Assembly (NCBI RefSeq): GCF_030936135.1
Contig: NC_082606.1
Span: 4,039,255 to 4,103,254, forward strand
Direction: 5' to 3'
Length of the DNA: 64,000 nt
Source of the DNA: Gavia stellata
Taxonomy: Eukaryota; Chordata; Aves; Gaviiformes; Gaviidae
The position numbers and the translations under genes are program-made. The notes below the pieces were generated by a model. The model worked only from the letters and a program-made list of their open reading frames with translations, made no database searches and was not told the DNA's origin. Shown here one piece after another: positions 41,701 to 53,700 of this stretch. Every line of letters begins with the position of its first letter. The first letter of the stretch is position 1.

Positions 41701-44700
41701 TCTCCCCTGTCCACCTTCTGAGAGCTGATCTGCTGTTTACCCAGAGATATTTGTTTTTTGTTCTCTCAAACACACTTATGTTACAGTTCCTTCACTCTCC
41801 CCTATGGTGTCGTTAAGGGTGAAATTGAGACCATTTCCAAGTCAAGCTTTACAGATGAAATACTTACAGATGGATTTATTTATTTTTCATCTCATAGCTC
41901 CCAGAGTAGTTGCTCAGAGCTGGTGGCCACGCACCCTTTGTGCCTTCTGTGTGTTAAAGCCAAACAAACGTGAGTGAAGTCTGTGATACCGTATTATCTC
42001 AGTTCTGGTACCAGCAAATTAAGAAAGACATTGGACTTGGGCTAAAGGTTGTGTTGACTTTCTCACATTGGGTCAGCCAAGATCATAAGCAGGGCAGGCA
42101 TGTTCAACTAGTGAGTGTGAAGAATCCTTACAAGTAAGATTTTCAGTAATTAGGGACTTTTCTGACCAATTTAAGGGTCTCCTATTACCTTTCTACATTG
42201 TCGCCTTGGTATAGTTTCTAGTCTATACTGCCTTGTAAGATTAGGTAGAAGAGGGGAATGAGCCATAGCATCAAGAAACCAAAAGGTTTGGTCAGGATGA
42301 AGGTCTCCTGCTACACAATGCAAAACCACACGTGGGTTTCCTCCTGCATTTTGCAAATAATGAAACAGATCAACGGCTCACCATGTGCTACTGTGCGAAC
42401 TCATTAGCCATAGCTGTGGAGATACTAGGATGTTACTTCCAGAACATGTCACCTTCTAGAAGATGGCAAAAAAAACCAACAAAAAAGCAAGTCAGTGGTT
42501 TCTTTGCCTTTCATAAAGCTCTCAAGGGTTTTTCCCACCTATTTCTTATTAGAAATGAGTCCTGACATAGCCAAGAACTGTTTGCAGAAAATTGCCTAGG
42601 CAACTGGAGAATGAGAAATCTCACACAGAAAAAAAAACAACAAACCACACCTAGCTGAGAATTACAAATTTCTTAGTATACAGTTGTTTCACACTGTTGC
42701 AAGGCACAGTTCTCCCTTCTACCAGTGAAAATGTAGTTTTTCCCTTGGTAAATGCTCCTCTATCAGTGAATTTAAATCCCCTATGTGAAGAAGAATAAAC
42801 TATAGCAGCAAAATGGCATCCAATGCACCAGTATCAATATATTGATTTTAAAAAAATACCCCAAATCCCAATTCTTAATCATCATCGGTGTAATGACAGA
42901 AAGGCTGAGTGAAAAACAGGCCCCAGATAGCTCAGTGCTGAGTTAGTGGCAGCATCCAGCTCTGCTGAAGAAGTTCCTAGGGTGGAATTGCTGCCAGCTC
43001 TGAGCTCTGTGATGAAATCAAAGGGGTGTAAGCCGTTCCTGTACAAGATGATTATCCCTTGGGACAGGCCATTCACACTGCTGATGTTTGTACCTATACA
43101 ATTCCTAGCATGGAAGGTTTTTATCGGTGCAAAATATTCTTATGCCAGTATAACTTATTCCCCACTCTGAATGGAAGTAAGCTCTATTGATACTGCTGAG
43201 GGCATTTGAAGGGGATTTTCTCTTTGACATAGCAATATGGTGTTAGAGCAGAGAGTGGAAGTGAAACAGTATCTGTGCACAGATTGAAAAAAAAAAAAAA
43301 ATGTGGAGGAAGAGATCTTTTCAGCATAGATATGTATCATCAGCTAATGAAGAGATTAAATAAGGATTTTTCTCCTTTTACAAAGGCTGTGAATCTTTGT
43401 TTACTGCCGCAGCTGCACAGAAGTGCAAGCATTCACTCAGTCTATAAATACCTTGTATTGCTTTTTGAAGTAAGAAGGTGTGGTTTGTATTTGGCAATGT
43501 GAAATGTTAGATAGACTCCTTTCCAGTGATGTATCTGGAGAACTCCTACCCTAGAGCAGCATGTTTTCATTTTACAACTGATCTTAGTTCTTGCTGTCCC
43601 AGTCTCCATTTCAGCCCCAAGGTTTTGATCACTGAAGTTGATGAAAAGGCTGCTTTGGCTTGAATGGACAGAGTCTGTGAACTTACATCGCTTCTGCATG
43701 CTGGAGCAAAGCCAATTTCATTCAAATTTCCCCCCGACTAGGGTCTTGCCCTTATACAAACAACTTCCTGAGAGGACAAAAGATGTTATTCCCCACTGAG
43801 TAGGTGGAACAAAACAGAATACACAGTCTGGTCTTCTCTGTGCTGCAAATGAAGAGGCAGCATCTCTGTCAAGGGGACACCAGGGTGCAGTTACATGGTA
43901 AGTTGGCTCTGACTTGTCATCACTGCAGGAAATTGAGGTTGCCATCTCTGCAAGGCAGTTTGCCACCTCCTTAGCAGTGCCAGTTCAGCTGTACTGTGAA
44001 ATGAGCCTGGTTGAAAAACCAAAACAACTTTTTTTTCTTTTTTGGAGGGTTATTTTTAACCTGGATCATTCGGCTATCCCATTTAGAGCCGCACAAGGAG
44101 CAATGGCAGCACAGTGAGGGGGAAGTGAGCTGCAACGGGTGGGAATGAATAGCCGGAGCAGAAACTCCTCCAGCTGGCTTCACCTCCAAAGGAGGTCTAC
44201 TGCACAACTGCAGCCTCAGCCTAATGGGTGACTCATCTGGCAAGACCAATAGGAATAATTACCTGGAGGTTGTGTTCCTGTCATTTTAGTCTTAATGAAG
44301 TAGTCTATGTCTGACTCTACAACGCAGTTCTCCAAGCTTACCCGAACCTCTTCATACAGCTACAAAACAGAATCCAAGAATTTAATTTAATTTTTAACAT
44401 TTCATGTTGAAGCAACGATTAATGCTCTTCTAATATTTTTCCCCTTAAGAGACACTTTATACTTGGTATATGTCTGACCTGGATGGATCTTTGGCCTGTC
44501 CCCTCTACAAACATTCTTGTAAACATAATTGTTTATTTGTGCTCTGGATATCCTTTTAAGAGGGGAGGATGAAGTCAGTCCAGGGCTTTTCAAGGTAATA
44601 AAGAAATCAATAGCAGGAAACATCCATTCAAAGTCAAAACTAGTGTATTCTTTATGTCTTCCCATTTTGAGACCATGACTGAATGCCTTTCTGAAAGTTG

Positions 44701-47700
44701 TGCCTGAGCCCAAATATACTCGATCAAGTGATCTGGTAGTTGGAGGCATTCTCTAGCAAACTGAGGGGAGGAGACCTGCAAGTGTCACCAAGTGACACAG
44801 GCTGTCTACATCCAGACATGTATCTGATTTACATCTAGAGGAAACAAACTAGATTGAGAATACTCCCCCCTCACTGAACATGTGCAACAGGCGGTTTGCT
44901 GGAGACAGTCAGCACGCACAGAGTAGGGCAAGCTAGTGCTGTATTGTTAGAGCACTCTTGCTCCTCCTCTTCTTCCTCCGCACATGAAGCTACTTGGCAG
45001 ATGCCCCTACCTCGTCATCCTTCACACACTGCATGGAGAGCTGGTTGCAGTGAACCCACAGCGAGTTGCGGAGGATGGTGATGCGGTCACACTCCTGGAG
45101 CTGGAAAACCTAAAGCCAAAGAGGAGACGTGAGGTGGCCTCATGGTAATTATTTATTTGCATTGCAGGCAGCAACAGGGCTGGGGCTCCTCTGGGCCAAG
45201 TTCATATGTCTGCAAACCGTTCTGAAGGATCCTTTGTAAAGGATGTCTTTTCAGCTACTGGAGAAAATGCATCTACTTGTGCGTGCTCAAGAATTTGTTT
45301 TAATTGATTGCACCAAATTAAAGTTATGTTTTATAGACAAAAATAAAGCAGGGGAAAGGAATAGGTATCTGGATTTGACTGCTACTTCTGCTGCCAAGGA
45401 TTTCAGAGTCAGGGTCCTGTCTGCCCATCGCACTGAAATCTTGGTGTTTAACAGATCAGTAGCGTACTCTCATGAAAGGGTTGTATTTATGTTAGAGCCA
45501 AAAATATCCCTCTCTGCCTTCTAAAATCTCTTTCCACACTTTTCTCTTCTGAAAATATTTGAGGTGATCTGGAGTTGCCTCTGTTCATTTCTAAGGTTAT
45601 TTTCATGGTAAAGAGAAGGCATTTTTCTTTCTTCAGGGTTTACTCCCTTCCCTCATCTGTCTGATTTTCTCATGCTGTTGCACAGCTTGGGAAGAATGAA
45701 GGGGGAAGAGAGAGGAGAAGTGTGAACCGAGTTGGGGGAAGAGGCAGATAAACTCTTTCTTTAAAAACTTAAAGAAAAAACAAAACAACCACCCTGATCT
45801 CTAAGTTGTTTTAAGTAGAACATAAATTTTTGGTTTTCTATGAGGTGTGAAAAGCTCAGATGCTTCCAGCCATCTGTTTCCATCTCCACTTGCTAGTAAT
45901 TATGTCCAGAACACCACAAATGTATACAATATTCAGCAGAACGTTCAGTTGGGTATGCTGCCTGCCATCTAATATTTTACCATCTAAAATAAAACAGAAA
46001 AAAGAGTCCGTCAAGGGAGTCAGCTGGTGTTGGGATCAGTTTCTGAGAGAAAAAGCTTTTAAAGAGAGAGAATGAGTATTTCAATATCCATTCTGAACAA
46101 AAAGCCTATGGCTGCAGCCTAGCCCCTCGGGGGCTGCTGAAATAGCGTGAGAGCCGGCTGGGCATTTTCCAGGTAAATGGTGTCCTGTCGTGAAATGCAG
46201 CTCATCAAAGAGGGAAGCGTAGTGACTCTTGGCTTGTCAAGCCCTTTGCACAGTACAGCTAGGCATTGTATCAGACACATCCCTCGTGCCCTGTCGGCTT
46301 GTGTGACAGGCTGCTAGAGAACCTGGGTATCTCGTGCCAAAGAATATGGCACAGCCCCTGTGATGAAGGTCATCCCAGTGCTGCCACTTGCTAGCCAAGA
46401 TTTTCGGGCTATGGATGTCCAGCGCTCAGCTAGAGACTTAAGCGACCTTGGCACTTCCAGATTCCCCGCTATGTAGCCGGAAATTTGGGATCTTAAGCTG
46501 CTTTTGTACTAGTTACTAGTTTTAAATGCCTCAAAAAATCTGTCAGTTCTTCTATCTACAAGCACTCTTAAAAGAAGGTGTCAAAGATGCCCTTCCTTTA
46601 TGAATGGTTGTTTGAATTAAGCAGCGGGCAGGCCACTTTTGTGGGCTATTCAGAATTTAGCCATGTGGGAGAAATGAACTGTTTTAGCTTGTGGAACACT
46701 TCGCTTGTTTGTTGGCTTTTTAAGAAGGGGGGAAATGTGCGTCTTGGGAAAATTAAGGCTTGGCACAATTTCTGTGGAAAGTCTGCTGTGCCAGCCATGG
46801 GACTTTCCAGTCCTCCCAGATAGGGAATATTTAAGAGGAAGCAGAGAACTGGAAAGCTATGCTCCTGGCATTTTATTTTATGTGGAAACAAAGCCAGCAA
46901 CAAGTAAACATAGCAAAATCATACTTTAGCAGATGGGCAAACGTATTTGAAGGATTAATATGACCAAACGTGTGGCTGATTTGGATGTCAACCAGTTCCT
47001 GTAAATTGTGTGAATCTTACTAGCTGAGTGCAAATCTCCATGTCCTTCCTCAGCATAATGGAAAGAGAGACTTTCCCACCACCACCTTTCAGTTGAAAGA
47101 TTACTCCATGGCAGAGGGCAAATATTCTTGCAGATAAATATAAAGTACTATGCAAAATAAAGATTCTGATTCTATCTTTGCTCTCAGAATGCTACAGAAC
47201 ATACTTTTTTAGCTTAGCAACAAAATTTTATTGTTAATCTCCATTGAACTTGTGAGATTTAAAAAAAAAAAAAAGAAACAAACACAAAAACCTCTCCTGC
47301 ATTAGAACGAGAAGCCATTCTGGAAGCCTCTTGGAAAACACAATCTAAAGGGAATCTTTTGTGTCTTTAATGGATTAATTGAATTCTTCTTGTATCAATT
47401 TTGAAATTCATTTTTTAAACTAAAAATGAGTTTTCATGTCTACATTTCTCTTAATTTCCTACTGAAATTACAATTTGTCACAAAGCACTTATTTGAGAAA
47501 CAACCTTATCTTGGCTGTGATGGAAGATCATCCCTAAAGCTAGTGGATTCTTAAGTTGTGGGTGAAAACTGGCAACAAATGCTTGGAAATAGATTGTACC
47601 AGTTCATATATTGCTCCGCTTCTCACACCTCTGCACTTATTCCCCTCCTTTGTATTTACACGCATATGCTGAACAAGCAAGGAGAATGTAAGCGAGACAG

Positions 47701-50700
47701 CTAGCAGCTATGTCTAAATCAACTCTAGTTTTTGCAGTATTTTTGCAAAGACATCTACTGAGACTCGACATAAAGCAAACAGCATAACCCTTGGGATGAC
47801 ATCTCAGGTCTTAGACTGCTATCTGCAAGTAGGATAAAATCAAGAGTGCACAAATACATCGCTGCAAAAGTCAATGTTTACCTCGCAGGTTTTGATATGT
47901 TCCTGTTCCCACTCTGTCCTGACCTTATCCAGCTGCTCAATGTTCTCTTTGTACACGTTCTCTGTGAACACAGACACACATAATAGAAACCCAACAGTTA
48001 GGAAAAAAAAAAAAATGATACAGCCTTTCTCTTTTTCCTCCTATTAGGACTTTGCTGTGGTTCTTACACTTCAGGCCTCTGGTTTGCTAGAGTATCACAA
48101 GAATGTGTGAGCTTGAAACTGGTGGGCCAAGAGGATATTTGGGTTTTTTCTTTGCAACTTTACACTAGAGTAAGGATTTTTTTCTGCATGGTTTGCAGAT
48201 CATCTATAAACTTTACAGTGGGGATAATGCAAATTGGAGATGAAGAGCCTGGACCATGCTTGGGCACAGAGCATCCTTAGGCTCTGTCTGTGCTGACCCA
48301 GCCAGGTAAGCCATGTTATTTAGTGTAAACTTTTACATGAGCAGTGAGGGACAAGTCTGAACTCATGAACCAGCTCAGACGTCTGCTGGCCTGTCCTTCT
48401 GGAAATACACTGTGTTTCTAGCTGGAGAATGCTACCGTGCTCGTGTACAGGGAACCTGGGGACTGTGTATCTGTTTTGGGCTGGTTGGGGGCAATCTGAG
48501 TGTCGTTCTTTTGTGCTTTCAAACTTGCTTCAAGAAGAGCTTTTCTTTCCTGGGTGAAGCCCCTAAAGGAGGCCTTCTATAAATTCTTTAATGAAAGCAG
48601 GCAACTCGCATTTCTGCAAAGGGAAGTAAACGTAGATGACTATCAGGTTGCCGTTCTTTAGAAACCTCTACATTTATGTTTGGGGAGGTGACTTTGGGAA
48701 ACCTGACTTCAAACAGAGCCAGCGTAGGTGATTTGAATGATGCTCTATCAAAATCAGTGTGCTGGTAGATCTTCGCTGAGGAAAATGTTAGTACAGTTGC
48801 AAATAGAGGATCACCTGCTTCATTTGCTGCGTCTCTGCATTGCTTGGCTTTGTTCTGACTCTGAAACAGGAAAAGAAACATCCCAAATTAATTTCGGACC
48901 ATATTACTTGCTTCTGCCCCAGTTTTTTTGCTGCCTGCTCCCTTTCCCCTTCTAGGGGAAAGGCTCAAACTTGAAAACACTTCTTGGCTGTCCAGTCTTT
49001 ATGCATGGTTCTGTTGAATGTGTGGTATGGAAAAGAAGGGACCAGAATTTCATAGATGCAGCCGTAGGTGCACTGACTTCAAGGGAAATCTGGCAATTTA
49101 CAGCTTTCCATTCAGACATCCCTGCCATAGGAGCTCAGTGCTGGCGTGATCCTGCCTGAAGTTTGTGTCTGCTGGCTGAGTTGTTTTTTTTTCTCAAGTG
49201 TTTGATGTGCTTTTCTAATAGATATTTATAAGCAGAAATAAATGGCAGTTAAAAATCTTCATCTTCCAAGCTCCTCATGTAATATACAGATGAAAAGAAC
49301 ACAGCCCTTAAAATACTTTGCAAATGCCAGATTATTTCCCATAACAACTCAGAAGCCTAAAAGGAAAATTCACTCTAAGTAGAACTTTTTTAAAAACCTG
49401 CAGCTTTTAACAAATGAAAATACAGCTATTATTGACAGCTCTGTACTCCCAGGTCTTTCTGCACAGATGGTTATGACAGTACATTAATGCACGGCTCTAG
49501 ACATCAGCATAACACATTCTTCCATTCTGCCCTTCAAGACAAGGCTCAGGTAGGGGTTCTTATGACCATATTCCTCATCACAGCTGGTTGGAAAATGTGT
49601 AGTAAGCTGGGAACATAAGCTTCATTCTTATTTGCTTCCTGGCCCAAACTGTTAGCGAGTGCTGCGCAGAATTAAACAGCTGACATGTTTCTTGGGAGAT
49701 GCCTCTGTGCATTTCAAATGCGCTGGCATGTGTGTGGAAGCAATGGCAATGAAGCACCCTGGGATCCTTCTGCATGAAAGGACCTGGGTCAGGATTTCAT
49801 CCCCTCTTTACAGCAAAGCTGGAGGGGTTTGTTCATCAAAGATTAGCGAATGCTGGAAATAAAATGTAAGTTCTGATGCTGTTTTTAGAGTCTCCACACA
49901 CCCCCCACCCCCACCCCACCCCCGCTCCTTGAGATGATTTTTGATCCTTTTTGCTTACACTGCACTGATTTTTATTGAGCCAAAGGGAGTTCATTTATTT
50001 TGTTTTCTCCATCTGTTCTGCTGTAAAATGTTCCCATTAAAAGTTAATGAATTGTCAGCTACAAGTATCAAGACGATGCAATGAAGGACTGCAGTGCCTT
50101 AATTTCCAATGATTTATTTTTGCGTTTGTAAATTTAGTTGAAATTAAACTAACCATAAGGAGAAAAATGTTGAGGAAAAATATGCATTTTAATGTAAGAT
50201 ACTATGCCTACTAAATGTAAGCGACCAAAAGGCAAAACTAACTGCATGACGTACTTCTGACTTGTTTCTTTTTATGAATAATTTCGGAGAAAAATCTCAC
50301 TCAGTTTCCCTTCAGGATTCATAGAGCAATTAGATCATAGCCTGCGATAAATTAGTTAGATAACTTAGTCCCTTCCCAGCCTTTTTAAAAACCTTTGGCC
50401 TATTGCAGAACAAGACCAGGGTTACCAAAGGCAATTGTGAAGGAAGACCTCTTGGGAAGGTGCTTTGTTTTAATTTTGATTCTAAGGGGTTAATTAGAAG
50501 GGAAAGCAGCCCCTGGCATCCTGCAGAATGGGTTGTTCGGTTGTATTCTCTTGTACCTTGAAAAGGAAAAAACCACAGGTTTCTCTCAAAATAGCACTGT
50601 CAGCTAAGGTACCTTTTCTGTTTGCTTTTGGTTGCCTGAAGCACTTATCCGTTCAAAGGACTGCTCGGCCTCATCCGCCTCCTTGCACTTCTGTTCATAC

Positions 50701-53700
50701 GACTTCTTTGACTGTATTGAAATGAAATCAAATGTGAGGGTTTGGGTTAGGGAATGAGCCTGGGTTGTCTCCAGCTTGATGTTGTAGACATTTTCTGTTT
50801 TGCAGTCTGGGGGAGCAAATCAGTGCCCAAGTTTGAGCCACAGAAAAATAGAACTGAAAAATTGGGATAGGGGCTGGCAGCATAAATCAAGTCGTCTTCT
50901 TGCAGCCCTGAAATTGTTTGCTTTGTACAGTTGCAGCCAGCTCCTTGAAGGGGTGTCACAAATACACAGGCGTCTGTCCGAGCTACAGTGTAGAGACAAA
51001 ATTAGGAGCCCACATTTCCAGGGTGCCAGTGGGGATGGGTTGTCATTTCCCCAGTGTGACTTGGAGCATCAGGTGGCTGAAGTCAGCGTGTTGCCTTGCC
51101 CATTGCTCCAAGCTGTGAGACAGAGCCAGCACCCCATAGGTAGCAGTCTCAGTGTAGTCCTCGGAAGCAAAAGAAATCCTTATTTGCACCCTGTCTTAGA
51201 GAGTCACTTAGAACAACCACATTTAAAAAAGAATTGCTAGTACAGTTCCAGCTGTAGCACTGACGGGTCTGCAACTACTTTTCTTTAGAGGCAATTGCCC
51301 ACTGGAAATCGAAACCAGCTGCCTGCATTTCCTGTACCTGCAAGCTTTCCAGCTGGAGAGGTTTCCTCCTGTTTACAAGGTTCCCCCACCGTTTTTAAAA
51401 TTGTATTTACACAGACTGAAAAAATTACATTTGCTCCTGTAAGTATCCTTGCCTAGAAAGAATGAAATCCTGTTTGACCTGGGGCATTGTTCATTCCACA
51501 TTAACTTTCTGAGTATTTGTTTTGGAGACTCTTCAGTGGGTGCGGCAGGGAAGATTAGCTTCCTCCTCGTAGCAGGAATCACATCCTCTCTCTCAGACAC
51601 ACTCTTGCACACTCACGCATTCTTGACCTTTCTTTAAATACAGGTACATGTGATCTAGATTTCACCCTGTCTCAAACTGGAGCCAGTCTGCATCAAGAAA
51701 TCTGCACAAAACCTCCTTGCTTACCTCCATTGTTTTCTTATAATGGGACAACTTGCTCTTTTGCATGCGCTCCATTGCAGACTCGTACTGTAAGAAATAC
51801 AGAGAAGTAAGCATTTCTTGCTTTGGACTTCTTCCTCCCCTTTTTAGTGGCAGGATTAGGAAAGCCATTGTCAGGGCCTTTCTATAAGCCACGTGCCTAT
51901 GTGGAAAATGTCTTCACTCTGCTTTTATAAATGACAGGTTTACAAATGATACAGAGTGCATCAAAGTGCCAGGTAAAAAAATAATCCAAGATAATTCTGC
52001 TTCAGTGGTTACCATTAATAGCAGAGAGGATGTAGATCTTCATTTTCTTCTTCCCTTTTTTTTTTTTCCTCTTAAGGAGATTAAATAGCATAACACCCAG
52101 TCACAGTGCCCATCAGCTCTGCCAGCAGAGTTCCTTCACTGGTTCAAGAGCTTGATCCCACATCTTTGCAGACCAAATCCCTGTCTCACCCACGTGAGCA
52201 AGGGTAGTTGTCCATTCTAAACACAATTCCTGTGTAATTTATATTCCATTGTTTCTGGCAAATTTATGCTTGTTGCAATTTGATTTCCATATCATCATCT
52301 GGTCAGCGTTGGAAGGACAGTGCTGAATTCTCTTTTGTGGCTTTAGTTGTGATATGCCCAGCCTTATGTGACAGTGAGATATGCTCCTACTTGGCAGGGT
52401 ATGGGTTTCTTCAGTGGGACTTTTGGCCCTTTAATCTTTATATTCTGCTCAAGCAAAACTCTGTCCAGGGCTACCCAGAGGCTTGCTTCACATTGGGCTA
52501 AATAATATCACAGTCCTGAAAGCAGCTACAGCGAAACACAAATCACAGCATTTTGGGAGGTTACCAAAAATGCTCACACCATCTAGCGTGTTTAATGTTG
52601 ACTTCCTCACAGTCGCATGCTGGACGGAGAAAACAAGCTTGCCTAAGACTCCAAAGCAGTTTTTCCCTTTTTTCTAGGCCCCTCTAATGGTTTCCAGTTG
52701 AGTTATAGGCTTATTGTTTTCAACAGGAGAGAGAGCCTCTCTCTTTGCAAATCCTAGTGGCAAAGCTGGGGAGGGGGAATACAAATGCTGATGAACTAGG
52801 TGCACGCTGTCTGTCTTTATATGCCTTATTTGCTTCCTCAGATCACTGTGGACCTCAAATCTCACTAGCAGCACTGGTTTTACCTACTTTCATATTCAGG
52901 GTTCTCTGCTATTCCAAGTTCCTGTGTGTCAGGGTTGTAGACGAAAGATTTTTGTGGCAATGGATACTGGTCATATGCATTTTCATTTGTTTAAAATAAA
53001 CAAAGAACTGGATATTTTATTTTACTCCTCCATCAATCAGTGCTTTCAGTGTTAAGTGACTGTCCCGTCTTTGTCTTCAACCCCATGGAACCAGAGAAGG
53101 TGTAAGAGTGACCACTGTTGTCTCTATTGAGAGCTACTTTTTCAAGGGACTTAGAGCTTGTTAAGAACATAGGGGATTAAATGGCCTTAAATGCACTCAA
53201 ATTTTTATTATACAACATCAGCTAGATGCTATTTATTCCACATATTTGTAATTCAGCATATATTGTGTTGCATTCAGCATAATATTAATTTGCTTTTATG
53301 TTTTTAAATGTTTGTGTTACCCCTTTAATTTAGTGCATGTTGGAGATCATGCAGGATCATACCAAAGAAACCCAATTAGCAAGAGTATAAAAAAGAGAAA
53401 AGGAAGGATTAAGTTCTTACAGGAATAATAATAGTATCTGCAGTTACACTGGGGAGAGTAAAAGTGACTAAAGCCTCTGCCTCCTGAGTTCAGAGCACTA
53501 CTTTATTTCCAGCTGGGATCAGAAAGAGATTTTCTTCCACAGTCTAGCATATGGAGTGAACAGGGCACACTGGGCATCTTTTATTATCTTTTGCAATATT
53601 CACAGTTTATGGCTGGAGACAGGTCATCAGCATGGAGCATTGACCCAATCTGTTTCAACATTTCTCTAGTTCCTCACCTTTTTTCTTTGCTCCTTCTGTC

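Larger units (their letters stand above)
48861..50612 (-). other. PSTPIP1: PSTPIP1 intron 7
   Basis: GT-AG intron of 1752 bp. It contains a C-rich run that is a strong G-quadruplex motif on the gene's sense strand (49901-49923) and an old LINE-tail-like scrap (about 49735-49780). Confidence 0.87.
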
